64,000 bases of DNA from Xanthomonas citri pv. mangiferaeindicae (GTDB lineage: Bacteria; Pseudomonadota; Gammaproteobacteria; Xanthomonadales; Xanthomonadaceae): positions 1,550,001 through 1,614,000 of the forward strand of contig CP016836.1 of the NCBI GenBank assembly GCA_002240395.1, in the 5' to 3' direction. Position numbers and translations under genes: made by a program. Positions 28,946 to 37,354 of this stretch are shown here, in pieces. The first letter of the stretch is position 1; each line of letters starts with the position of its first letter. A model generated the notes under the pieces. The model worked only from the letters and a program-made list of their open reading frames with translations, did no database searches and was not told where the DNA came from.

Positions 28946-29003
28946 CAAAACCGGGGTCAGAGTGCAATTTCGCCTCGCGAAATTGCACTCTGACCCGGTT
29001 TTG
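28946..29003. repeat. Large hairpin, REP/MITE-like element
   Basis: A 28-base left arm (from CAAAACCGGGGTCAGAGTG) and a 27-base right arm are complementary except for one bulged G, with a CTC loop at 28974-28976. The element stands alone in the 485-base gap between ax21 and the next gene, with no transposase nearby. The core GGGTCAGAGTGCAATT is reminiscent of REP-type elements mobilised by Y1/RAYT transposases in related genomes; that link is inference. The rest of the gap (28807-28945 and 29004-29194) shows nothing I can support. Confidence 0.7.
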
Positions 29004-29194
29004 GTGCGCCAGGCGGAGCGCTCGCCCGGATCGGGCGGGCCAAGCCGTGCCGAATCCCGTTGGATGGGGAGCAGTCCACGTGAATGTGCGGTGGCCTCGC
29101 CCCGTCGTGTGGCGGGTTTGCCTTGCGCTCGAGACCGCTGCACGTGGCAGGGCGTCATGGCAGATCGGGCGTGGTCGCCAGCCCGAGATGTCGC

Positions 29195-29512
29195 TCAGCG
29201 CAGCAGGCAGGCGATGAAGATGCAGATCAGCACGGCATGGATCGCCAGCCCGTGCCGACCGGCGAGAATCGTTGCAGGGCGTCGCCGCTGCAGGCGCCAG
29301 GCCAGCAGCGCCGAGTGCACCAGCAACAGGCCCAGGGGCCAGGCGCCGAAGAACAGCAGCAGGCCGACCGGGTCGGGGCCACTGCCATCGACAGCACGCG
29401 GCGGCTGGTAGTGCAGCAACCAGCCTGCCCAGACCGACAGCGCAAGCACGCTGAGCGCCAGGCTGGCGCCGTAGTACCACGTCATGGCCCGGGAGGGCGG
29501 GGTGGGCATCAT
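29195..29512 (-). CDS. Small hypothetical membrane protein
   Basis: A 105-residue protein with three hydrophobic segments (about residues 13-32, 48-70 and 88-103), ending close to the last one. No family is recognised. Its start overlaps the stop of the preceding gene by four bases (ATGA), so the two are probably translated together. A second ATG directly follows the first, and one at MTWYYG is also possible. Confidence 0.6.
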   Translation of the reverse strand: MMPTPPSRAMTWYYGASLALSVLALSVWAGWLLHYQPPRAVDGSGPDPVGLLLFFGAWPLGLLLVHSALLAWRLQRRRPATILAGRHGLAIHAVLICIFIACLLR

Positions 29513-30000
29513 CCGGCCGACCGTCTGGCGTCGTCCTGCAGCGACCATCGCACATGGCGCGTGCGCAGGCTCAGGAGCATCCGCGAGTGGGGCAGACAAC
29601 TCACTTCCACGTCCTCGTCGACCTGCAGCCTTGCGTAGATCGCTTCGTGGATCGCGAACACGTGGCGGGTGCCCTGCGGCTCCCGTATTCGGACGCTGTG
29701 GACTGCAAGCTGCTCGATATGGGTCAGCACGCGCGCTTCCACAGTGCCCGTGATCACGGCCTTCTGCCCTGCCTTGAGATCGCGCCGCATGTCGGCGTTC
29801 ATGACGCTGATGATCGCCACGAGCACGAGAACCCCGAGTGCGATGAGCCCCAAGATGAAGACGTAGTCGGTCCAGTCCAGCGACAGCACGAAGAAGCAGG
29901 CGGCAAGCACTGCGGCGATCGCAAGGCCGACCATGCACACGGCGCCCCTTGCGTCGGTGCTGCGAGGGATTGCGCGCCTTTCGTCTTCGCTCAGGGGCAC
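29509..30000 (-). CDS. Hypothetical membrane protein with cytosolic C-terminal domain
   Basis: A 163-residue protein with two hydrophobic segments (about 21-42 and 45-66) followed by a soluble domain of about 95 residues rich in beta-type sequence (AVITGTVEARVLTHIEQLAV). The only available start is GTG at 30000, with AGGAG rather far upstream, so the start is uncertain. It forms a two-gene unit with the downstream membrane protein. No function or family is recognised. The 172 bases between it and gpsA hold only a GGCGGC-AAC-GCCGCC hairpin. Confidence 0.6.
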   Translation of the reverse strand: MPLSEDERRAIPRSTDARGAVCMVGLAIAAVLAACFFVLSLDWTDYVFILGLIALGVLVLVAIISVMNADMRRDLKAGQKAVITGTVEARVLTHIEQLAVHSVRIREPQGTRHVFAIHEAIYARLQVDEDVEVSCLPHSRMLLSLRTRHVRWSLQDDARRSAG

Positions 30001-30172
30001 ACGCGTTTCGATCTCGGCGCTCCTGAAGATCGCGGCTGGGATCCGAAGGCAGGCGCGATCGCTATCGGGTCCGGCACGATGCCCGCACCGTCATCCGATC
30101 GTGACCGGGGTTGCGGGCCCAGCATCGCAGATGGGGGCATCGCCGTGCATTTTCGCCCGGCGGCAACGCCGC

Positions 30173-31195
30173 CTAGAACAGCGCGCCGGTGTACTCGGGC
30201 TTGCGCTCGCGGGCCATCAGCCGGGCGAGCCCCTCGGCAGGGCTGATCTCGCCGTGCAGCACGGCCTGGACGTTGCTCGAGATCGGCAACTCGATCTCGT
30301 GGCGGTTTGCCAGCCGCATGACCTCATCGGCCGTCTGCACCGACTCGACCACCTGGCCGATCGCGCGCACCGCATCCTCGAGCCGTTCGCCCCGGCCCAG
30401 GGCCAGGCCCAGTCGACGATTGCGCGACAGATCGCCCGAACACGTCAGCACCAGATCGCCCAGGCCAGCTAGCCCCATCAGCGTCTCCGGGCGACCCCCG
30501 ATCGCGCGGTTCAAGCGCAGCATCTCGTTGAGGCCACGGGTGATCAGGCCGGTGCGGGCGTTGAGGCCCAGTTCCATGCCGTCGGCCGCACCGGTGGCGA
30601 CCGCCAGCACGTTCTTCATCGCACCGCCGAGCTCGGCACCGCGCATATCGGTGCCGGTGTAGGCGCGGAAGCTCGGCCCGTGCAGCACATCGGCGACGAT
30701 GCGGGCGAAATCCTCGTCCTCGGACTGCACCGTCACCGCAGTCGGCAGCCCGGACGCGACTTCTTTGGCGAACGACGGCCCGGTGACCACGGCCAGTGGC
30801 ACATCGTCGCCGACCAACTCGCCAGCGACCTCGTGCAGGAACCGGCCCGAGCCGGGTTCGAAACCCTTGGTCGCCCACGAGATGCCGACGCCGGGCGCCC
30901 GCAGCGGCGCCAGCTCGGCCAGCGTCTCGCGGAATGCATGCGAAGGCACCACGACCAGGATCAGCCCGGCGCCATCGAGCGCACGTGCCAGATCGGTGGT
31001 CGCACGCAACCGCTCCGGCAACGGAATGCCGGGCAGGTAGCGCGGGTTCTCATGGCGCTGGTCGATCGCCTCGACCGTCGCCGCGTCCCGGCCCCACAGC
31101 GTGGTGGGGTGGCCGTTGCGGGCGATCAGCGAGGCGAGCGCGGTGCCCCAGGAGCCCGCGCCCAGCACCGCGACGGCAGTCGCGCGATCGGTCAC
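30173..31195 (-). CDS. gpsA: Glycerol-3-phosphate dehydrogenase [NAD(P)+]
   Basis: Reduces dihydroxyacetone phosphate to sn-glycerol 3-phosphate for phospholipid synthesis. The 340-residue enzyme has the N-terminal Rossmann loop LGAGSWGTALA, the substrate-binding VTGPSFAKEV, the catalytic Lys region GGAMKNVLAVATG and GLGDLVLTC. The start is a GTG two bases after the secB stop; no ATG gives the family N-terminus. The order yibN-secB-gpsA is conserved in many gammaproteobacteria. Confidence 0.95.
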   Translation of the reverse strand: MTDRATAVAVLGAGSWGTALASLIARNGHPTTLWGRDAATVEAIDQRHENPRYLPGIPLPERLRATTDLARALDGAGLILVVVPSHAFRETLAELAPLRAPGVGISWATKGFEPGSGRFLHEVAGELVGDDVPLAVVTGPSFAKEVASGLPTAVTVQSEDEDFARIVADVLHGPSFRAYTGTDMRGAELGGAMKNVLAVATGAADGMELGLNARTGLITRGLNEMLRLNRAIGGRPETLMGLAGLGDLVLTCSGDLSRNRRLGLALGRGERLEDAVRAIGQVVESVQTADEVMRLANRHEIELPISSNVQAVLHGEISPAEGLARLMARERKPEYTGALF

Positions 31196-31197
31196 GC

Positions 31198-31728
31198 TCA
31201 GGCGTTGCCGATCTGGTCGGTGGTCGGCTGGCCGGCGGCCTGCTGGTTGCCGCGCTGGCGCAGACCCTCGGCGTACAGCGCGTCGAAGTTGATCGGCTGC
31301 AGCAGGAAGGGCGGGAAGCCGCCGGCCTGGATCAGGTCGCCGATCAGCTGACGCGCGTAGGGGTAGAGCACGTTCGGGCACTGCGTGCCCAGCAGCGCGT
31401 CGAGCGTGCCGCTGTCGAACCCGGCCAGACCGAAGACGCCGGCCTGCTTGACCTCGGCGACATAGACGGTGTTGTTGTCGTCTTCGCCGATCGTGCAGGT
31501 CAGGGTGATCGCCAGCACGACTTCATAGGCGTTGTCGCCCACGCGCTGCACGCTCTGGTTGAGGTTCATGTTGAGCTGCGGCTGGGCCTGCTCGTTGAAG
31601 ATCTGCGGGGCCTTGGGCGACTCGAACGAGACGTCCTTGACGTAGATCTTCTCGACGCTGAACTGCGCGCCGGCCGGCTGTTCCGGCGCTGCGCCGTTGG
31701 CGCCGTTGTTGGCCTGTTCTTCGGACAT
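31198..31728 (-). CDS. secB: Protein-export chaperone SecB
   Basis: Cytosolic tetrameric chaperone that holds preproteins unfolded and hands them to SecA. At 176 residues it is slightly longer than the E. coli protein because of an extra Gln/Ala-rich C-terminal tail. The SecB core is visible: FSVEKIYVKDVSFESPKAP, the strand LTCTIGEDDNNTVYVAEVKQAG and the conserved LYPYARQLIGDLIQAGGFPP. Its gene lies immediately before gpsA. Confidence 0.96.
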   Translation of the reverse strand: MSEEQANNGANGAAPEQPAGAQFSVEKIYVKDVSFESPKAPQIFNEQAQPQLNMNLNQSVQRVGDNAYEVVLAITLTCTIGEDDNNTVYVAEVKQAGVFGLAGFDSGTLDALLGTQCPNVLYPYARQLIGDLIQAGGFPPFLLQPINFDALYAEGLRQRGNQQAAGQPTTDQIGNA

Positions 31729-31799
31729 GGGATCGACTCCAGCGATGATGGGGATGAGGCGGATCGCCGATTATGGCACCCGCGAAGGACGGTCGGCCG

Positions 31800-32237
31800 T
31801 CAGCCGCGGCCCTTGACCAGCGGCAGATCGGCCTGCTGCCAGCCGGCGATGCCGCCGTCGAGCACGTAGACGTTCTGGAACCCGGCCTTCTTCAGCCGCT
31901 TGGCAGCGTCGCCGGCGGTGCTGCCGGTCTTGCACACCAGCACGACCGGCAGCGCCTTGGCCGCGGCGAGCTGCTTGCTCTCCGGGTCGAACTGGCTCAT
32001 CTGCACGTTCTTGGCGCCGGGGATATGGCCCTTGCCGAAGTCGGCGCTCGGGCGCAGATCGACGACCAGCGCGTTGTCGCGGTTCACAAGCGCGGTCAGC
32101 TCGGCCGGGCGCAGGGCCTTGAAGCCGCGGAACAGCCGCGAGATCTCATTGAAGACGATCGCCACCGTCAGCACGGCGAGGATCAGCGACAACATCTGGT
32201 TTCGGCCCAGGAAGGCCAGCAGTTCTTCGAAGTTCAC
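31800..32237 (-). CDS. yibN: Membrane-anchored rhodanese-domain protein (YibN type)
   Basis: A 145-residue protein with one N-terminal membrane helix (about 14-34) and a rhodanese fold behind it. The active loop is CKTGSTAG, with the persulfide-forming Cys, and the family motifs VVDLRPSADFGKGHIPGA and LDGGIAGWQQ are intact. It is the usual upstream partner of secB in gammaproteobacteria; a glutaredoxin gene often between them is missing here. A sulfur-transfer or quality-control role is inferred from the family only. Confidence 0.9.
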   Translation of the reverse strand: MNFEELLAFLGRNQMLSLILAVLTVAIVFNEISRLFRGFKALRPAELTALVNRDNALVVDLRPSADFGKGHIPGAKNVQMSQFDPESKQLAAAKALPVVLVCKTGSTAGDAAKRLKKAGFQNVYVLDGGIAGWQQADLPLVKGRG

Positions 32238-32337
32238 GACACGATTCGCGCAGCGTCAGCGGGCGGCGATTGTCGCACACCGCGCCGGGCGCACCACCCG
32301 GGGCCCCGACCGGGGGCTGGGCGGCGGCCCGGGCCGG

Positions 32338-32769
32338 CTATTCGCCTTCCCAGAAATCCGGCAGGCCGCTGACGTTCCACCAGGTGCCGGCGTCCGGGTC
32401 CCAGCGCCAGCGTTCGGTATGGCGCAGCGTACGTTCGGCCATCGAGTGCCGGTTGACCACCCGGATCTCGACTTCGCGCAGGGCCTCGTCCTGCCCGGCC
32501 TGGCCGCCGAGGGTGCGGTAGCCGGTGACCTGCAACTGCCCGTAGCGAGCGAACGCCAGCTCGCCCATCGGCCGCTCGGCGCGCACCTCCGGGTCGACCA
32601 ACTGCCAGGCGCCCTCGATGTCGTTCCAGCGCATTGCGCTCGCCCAGGCGTTGTGCACCCGCTCCAGTGCGCTGCGTTGCTTGCCGCTGCTGGCGCAGCC
32701 GCCGATCGTCAACGCCAGGGCGGTGAGCAGGACCAGCAGCGGCAGGGAGGAGCAGCGGATGGCACGCAT
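32338..32769 (-). CDS. Small lipoprotein of unknown function
   Basis: A 143-residue protein with a lipoprotein signal (LLTALALTIGGC, Cys about 25). The mature part begins with a helix HNAWASAMRWNDIEGAWQLV and continues into a strand-rich domain with several Trp (TERWRWDPDAGTWWNVSGLPDFW), suggestive of an NTF2-like fold. An alternative ATG at 32802 would only lengthen the signal. It is divergent from oleC, 85 bases apart. Confidence 0.78.
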   Translation of the reverse strand: MRAIRCSSLPLLVLLTALALTIGGCASSGKQRSALERVHNAWASAMRWNDIEGAWQLVDPEVRAERPMGELAFARYGQLQVTGYRTLGGQAGQDEALREVEIRVVNRHSMAERTLRHTERWRWDPDAGTWWNVSGLPDFWEGE

Positions 32770-32854
32770 CGGCAGTGTCCAGGGCAACGGGCGTTGGCGC
32801 ATCGTAGCGGCAACGCCTGCCGGCCGGGTCCGGCACGCCGGTATCCTGTCGCCG

Positions 32855-34522
32855 ATGACGCATCCTGATGCCCCCAGCCCCGCCGTCGAGGCGGTCAACA
32901 TCGCGGCCGCGTTGCCGCGTCTGGCGTGCGAACGCCCCACCCAGATCGCACTGCGCTGTCCCGGCCCGGACGGGCGCTACCGCGATGCGCATGCGCTCAG
33001 CTACGCCGCGCTCGATGCGCGCAGCGACGCGATCGCCGCGGGCCTGGCCGCGCGCGGCATCGTCCGCGGCACCCGCACGGTGCTGATGGTGCGGCCCAGT
33101 CCCGAGTTCTTCCTGCTGATGTTCGCGCTGTTCAAGGCCGGCGCGGTGCCGGTGCTGGTCGATCCGGGCATCGACCGGCGCGCCCTGCGGCAGTGCCTGG
33201 ACGAAGCGCAGGCGCAGGCCTTCATCGGCATTCCACTGGCGCAGGTCGCGCGCGTGCTGCTGGGCTGGGCGCGTTCGGCGAAGATCCGCATCACCACCGG
33301 CCGCCGCGCGATGCTGGCCGACGCGACCCTGGCGCAGGTCGAGCGCGCCGGCGCGGGTGCCGGGCCGCAGCTGGCGGCGACGGCCGCCGACGAGGTCGCC
33401 GCGATCCTGTTCACCAGCGGCTCGACCGGCGTGCCCAAGGGCGTGGTCTACCGGCACCGCCATTTCGTCGCGCAGATCGCGATGCTGCGCGACGCGTTCG
33501 GCATCCCGCCTGGTGGCGTCGACCTGCCGACGTTCCCGCCGTTCGCGCTGTTCGATCCGGCGCTGGGGCTGACCTCGATCGTCCCGGACATGGACCCGAC
33601 CCGGCCGGCGCGTGCCGACCCGCACAAGCTACACGCCGCGATCGCGCGCTTTGGCGTCGACCAGTTGTTCGGCTCGCCTGCACTGATGCGGGTGCTCGCC
33701 ACGCACGGCGCGCCGCTGCCGGGCGTGCGCCGGGTGACCTCGGCCGGCGCACCGGTGCCGCCGGATATCGTGGCGACGATGCTCGCGCTGCTGCCGCCCG
33801 AAGCCTCGCTGTGGACACCGTATGGCGCCACCGAATGCCTGCCTGTCGCCGTCGTCGAGGGCCGCGAATTGTTGGCACTGCGCAGCCGCACCGAGCAGGG
33901 CGCCGGCACCTGCGTCGGCCGGCCGGTGCCGCCCAACGAGGTGCGCATCATCGGTGTCGATGATGCCCAGATCGCCACCTGGTCGGACGCGTTGGAAGTG
34001 CCGCGCGGGCAGATCGGTGAGATCACCGTTGCCGGTCCCACGGCAACCGACAGTTACTTCGGCCGTGAGGCGCAGACCCGGCTGGCGAAGATCGGCGAGA
34101 CGCGGCCCGACGGCAGCACGCGCATCGTCCACCGCATGGGCGACCTGGGCTATTTCGACAGCGAGGGCCGGTTGTGGTTCTGCGGCCGCAAGGGCCATCG
34201 CGTCGTCACCGCCAGCGGCACGCTGTGCACCGAGCAAGTCGAGCCGGTGTTCAACGTCCATCCCGATGTCGCACGCACCGCCCTGGTCGGCGTGGGCCCC
34301 GCCGGCCGCCAGACCCCGGTGCTGTGCGTCGAGCCGCGAGCGGGCGTGGGCAAGGCCGAGCACGCGCGCATCGCCGATGAACTACGCCACATCGGTGCCG
34401 GCTTTGTGCACACCGCCGGCATCGCGACCGTGCTGTTCCACCCGCGCTTCCCGGTCGATATCCGCCACAACGCCAAGATCGGCCGCGAGACGCTGGCCGC
34501 CTGGGCCGCCGCCCGTGTCTGA
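32855..34522 (+). CDS. oleC: OleC: beta-lactone synthetase (AMP-binding enzyme) of olefin biosynthesis
   Basis: In the Ole pathway OleC uses ATP to convert a beta-hydroxy acid into a cis-beta-lactone. The 555-residue protein belongs to the ANL superfamily. It contains the AMP-binding P-loop LFTSGSTGVPKGVVYRH, the conserved YGATECLP, the hinge region MGDLGYFDSEGRLWFCGRK and a C-terminal lysine (HNAKIGRETLA). The start gives the family N-terminus. The gene lies on the plus strand 12 kb from oleA, with oleD 2.8 kb downstream. Its last eight bases overlap the start of the next gene. Confidence 0.92.
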   Translation: MTHPDAPSPAVEAVNIAAALPRLACERPTQIALRCPGPDGRYRDAHALSYAALDARSDAIAAGLAARGIVRGTRTVLMVRPSPEFFLLMFALFKAGAVPVLVDPGIDRRALRQCLDEAQAQAFIGIPLAQVARVLLGWARSAKIRITTGRRAMLADATLAQVERAGAGAGPQLAATAADEVAAILFTSGSTGVPKGVVYRHRHFVAQIAMLRDAFGIPPGGVDLPTFPPFALFDPALGLTSIVPDMDPTRPARADPHKLHAAIARFGVDQLFGSPALMRVLATHGAPLPGVRRVTSAGAPVPPDIVATMLALLPPEASLWTPYGATECLPVAVVEGRELLALRSRTEQGAGTCVGRPVPPNEVRIIGVDDAQIATWSDALEVPRGQIGEITVAGPTATDSYFGREAQTRLAKIGETRPDGSTRIVHRMGDLGYFDSEGRLWFCGRKGHRVVTASGTLCTEQVEPVFNVHPDVARTALVGVGPAGRQTPVLCVEPRAGVGKAEHARIADELRHIGAGFVHTAGIATVLFHPRFPVDIRHNAKIGRETLAAWAAARV

Positions 34523-36095
34523 GCCCGCCGCCGCGTCGCCTGCGCACTATCGTCTCGACGATCTGCGCATCGACGTGGCCCGGCAGCGAGTGGTGCGCGA
34601 CGACGGCCAGGTGCTGGAAGTGGCCGGGCTCAGCTTCCGCCTGCTGCACTATCTGTTGAGGCAGGGCACGCGGGTCGTCGGCTTCGACGAACTGATCGCA
34701 CAGGTCTGGGCGCCGGCGCTGGTCGGCGAGGACACGGTCACCCAGCGTGTGCGCCTGCTGCGCCAGGCGCTGGGCGACGACGGGCGACGGGCGCGTTACC
34801 TGCGCTCGGTGCGCGGCTGCGGCTATCAGCTGTGCAGCCCGCCACATCCCGACGATGCGCTGCGTGTGTCCGGCGTCCGCGGCAGGCGGCTCGTCGCCGG
34901 CGCGGTGCTGGCGCTGCTGCCGGTGATCGCCGCGATCGGCTGGTGGTCGTGGCCGAGGCCGGCCGCGCCATCCTTATCGCCGCTGCTGCAGCGTGCCGAC
35001 TACTACGCCGGCATCGGTCAGCGCGAGAACAACGCGCGTGCGCTCGCGCTGTACCGCCAGCGCCTGCACGAAGCGCCCGACGACGTGCAGGCCGCGCTGG
35101 GCCTGGCCCGTGCGCATGCCGCGCGACTGTGCCTGTATGGCGGCGAGCCCGCCGATGCCGACCGCGCGCAGGCGCTCGCCGAACACGTGCTCGCGCGCCA
35201 GCCGCGCCTGGCGGCCGCGCATGCCGCACGGGCCTATGCCTACGACTGCCGGGGCGAGGTCGCCACGGCGCTGGCCGGCTACGAACGCGCGGTGGCGCTG
35301 GACCCCGACGACGATGCCGCGCGGGCGTCGGCCGCCTACCTGTACGCGCGCCAGGGCCGGCTGGCCGATGCGCTGGCGGCCAACCTGGCCGTGCACCGTC
35401 CCGAGGACGCGCGGTTCCTGGCACTGCAGATCGCCGCCGACCTCGACCTGCTCGGCTATGCCGACGCGGCCGAAGGACGCTACCGCCGCAGTTTCCAGCT
35501 CTACCCCGACAACGTGTTCTCCAACCTTGCCTGGCCGAGCTTCCTGCACCGCCACGGGCGCGAGGTCGAGGCGCAGGCGGCACTGGACGAAGCCTTGTCG
35601 CGCGGCACCGACCACGCCGGCCTGCAGCTGCTGGCCGCCGAGCTGGCCTTGCAGCGCGGCGATCTCGATGGCGCACGGCACGCGGCGCAGCGCGCGCGTG
35701 CGCTCAAGCCGCACGCGAGCCTGCCGGCGACGGTCGCCTGGATCGTCGGGGCCGAGCCGCGGCCCGCGGCGCCGGCACTGCGCGCACGCAGCGCCGCGCT
35801 GCGCACAGGGCTGGCGGCCGGTGGCGATTCGCTGGATGGACTCGATGCTGCGCTGTTGGCTTCGATGGCCGGCGATCGCGCCGCGGCGCTCGAGGCGCTG
35901 GGCGCCGCGGTCACGGCGGGCCACCGCGATGCGGACTACCTGCGGGTCTCGCCGCTGTTCGCCGACCTGCGCGGCGAGCCGGGCTTCGCCGCAGTGCTGG
36001 CGCGGATCAATGCCGGCATCGGACAGGAGCGGGCGCGCGTTCGCGCCGCCGGGCGCCTGCCGGCCGACGCGGTCGCGGTCACGGCAGCGCGCTGA
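34515..36095 (+). CDS. Winged-helix, membrane-spanning TPR regulator (CadC/ToxR-like)
   Basis: A 526-residue protein with an OmpR/PhoB-type winged helix at residues 12-108 (RLDDLRIDVARQRVVRD, then DTVTQRVRLLRQALGDDG and YLRSVRGCGYQL). One membrane segment follows (about 122-140, AGAVLALLPVIAAIGWWSW), then a periplasmic TPR-rich region of about 370 residues. This is a one-component sensor in which DNA binding and sensing are on opposite sides of the membrane. Translation starts at a GTG overlapping oleC by eight bases, which argues for coupled expression. The signal and targets are unknown. No phosphoacceptor domain is present. Confidence 0.85.
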   Translation: MSEPAAASPAHYRLDDLRIDVARQRVVRDDGQVLEVAGLSFRLLHYLLRQGTRVVGFDELIAQVWAPALVGEDTVTQRVRLLRQALGDDGRRARYLRSVRGCGYQLCSPPHPDDALRVSGVRGRRLVAGAVLALLPVIAAIGWWSWPRPAAPSLSPLLQRADYYAGIGQRENNARALALYRQRLHEAPDDVQAALGLARAHAARLCLYGGEPADADRAQALAEHVLARQPRLAAAHAARAYAYDCRGEVATALAGYERAVALDPDDDAARASAAYLYARQGRLADALAANLAVHRPEDARFLALQIAADLDLLGYADAAEGRYRRSFQLYPDNVFSNLAWPSFLHRHGREVEAQAALDEALSRGTDHAGLQLLAAELALQRGDLDGARHAAQRARALKPHASLPATVAWIVGAEPRPAAPALRARSAALRTGLAAGGDSLDGLDAALLASMAGDRAAALEALGAAVTAGHRDADYLRVSPLFADLRGEPGFAAVLARINAGIGQERARVRAAGRLPADAVAVTAAR

Positions 36096-37184
36096 GCACG
36101 TAGTCCGACAGCAAGGCCCGGGTCTGCGTGTGCATGCCCGGCCGGTTGTAGTGGGTCCGGGTCACGACCACGACCAACTGCTCTTCGGGGATGACGAAGA
36201 CCGCGTTGCCGCCATTGCCCGACATCGTCCAGGCCTGCCACCGCCGCGCGCCCGCGGCGACATCGAAGCGCCACAGCTGGTAGCCGTAGTCGGCGTCGAA
36301 GGGCGTGCGTGCGCGCGGTTGCAGCATCGCGTCGATCCACGCCGCCGACAGCACGCGGCGGCCTTGCCAGCGTCCGCCATCGGCGAGCAACTGGCCGAGG
36401 CGGGCGAGATCCCGGCTGCGGTATCCGGTGCCGCCGCCGCCCATGCCGGCGCCCTCGGGCGCGCGTTTCCAGGCCGCCTCCGCGATGCCCAGCGGGCGCT
36501 CCAGCGCCTCGCGCGCAAAGTCGGCCAGCGGCAGGCCACTGGCGCGCTCGACGATCGCGCCCAGCAGCAGGCTGTTGGCGGTGCAGTAGGCGAAGGCCCG
36601 CCCGTACGGACTGTCGGCCGGCCGCGCCTGCCACGGCGCGTAGCCGCGCTCGGGCAGGTCGAGCGCAAAACCGGTCCAGTCCGCGCTCACGTACATGCGT
36701 TCTTCGTGGCCGCTGGAGAACGTGTTGTTGTCGTCGCACTCCCATTGCGCGCTCATCGTCAGCAGGTCCTCGACGGTCGTCGCATCCTTGAACGCGCCGG
36801 GATGGGCCGGCCGGCGGTTGGGAAGAAGCCCAGCACCGGGGCTCGGACGTCGGCGATCAGGCCGCGGTCGAGCGCCGCGCCCACCAGGAGCGCGGTCACG
36901 CTCTTGGTCAGCGAGCGGGTGTCGTGCAGCGTGGCGCGCTCGGCGCCGTCGAAGTAGGCCTCATGGATCAACGCGCCGCGGTGGACGACCAGCACGCTGG
37001 TGGTGTCGGGCGCCGCCCCTGCTTGGATCGCGGCATCGAGCGCCGCGAGCTTTGCGGCGTTCCAGCCCAGCCGGGCGGGGTCGGCAACTGGCCAGCCGTC
37101 GTCCAGCGCCGGGGGCGAGGCGATGGCGGTGGACAGCGGACCGGCGAGGACGGCCAGCAGAAGCAGGCGCGGCAGGATGGACAT
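36079..37184 (-). pseudogene. Serine hydrolase (beta-lactamase/DD-peptidase family), frameshifted
   Basis: The gene is in two frames. The N-terminal half starts at 37184 with an export signal (MSILPRLLLLAVLAGPLSTAIA) and contains the catalytic SLTK tetrad; the C-terminal half contains YCTANSLLLGAIVERASG and the SGNGGNAVFVIPEE stretch. Adding one G to the GGG run at 36820-36822 joins them in the family order (VLGFFPNRRPAHPGAFKD-ATTVEDLLTM), giving about 368 residues. Exported class C-like hydrolases of this kind act on peptidoglycan peptides or esters; the substrate is unknown. It is either inactivated or affected by a homopolymer error. Its 3' end overlaps the TPR regulator's end by 17 bases. 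Confidence 0.82.
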
Positions 37185-37354
37185 CGTCGGCACTCCGGTC
37201 GGGGAGCGGCCAGCCCACCAGAGCGGCGGATGAAGTGCCCGGTCGTGGGATGAAGGTTTCTGAAGGGCTTGCCGATCAAGTGTTTGCGCGCAGCTGCGTC
37301 GCCAGCCCGGCAGGCGCCCGCTATCGTGTGCGCTCCTCAAGCGTGGAGCGCGAC

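Noticed and set aside
28946..29003. Terminator for the Ax21-like gene
   Set aside because: A standard terminator already lies at 28778-28806; this hairpin has arms far longer than typical and lacks a proper T-run.
30159..30173. Terminator after gpsA (GGCGGC-AAC-GCCGCC)
   Set aside because: On the gpsA strand the hairpin is not followed by T residues, so it cannot be supported as an intrinsic terminator.
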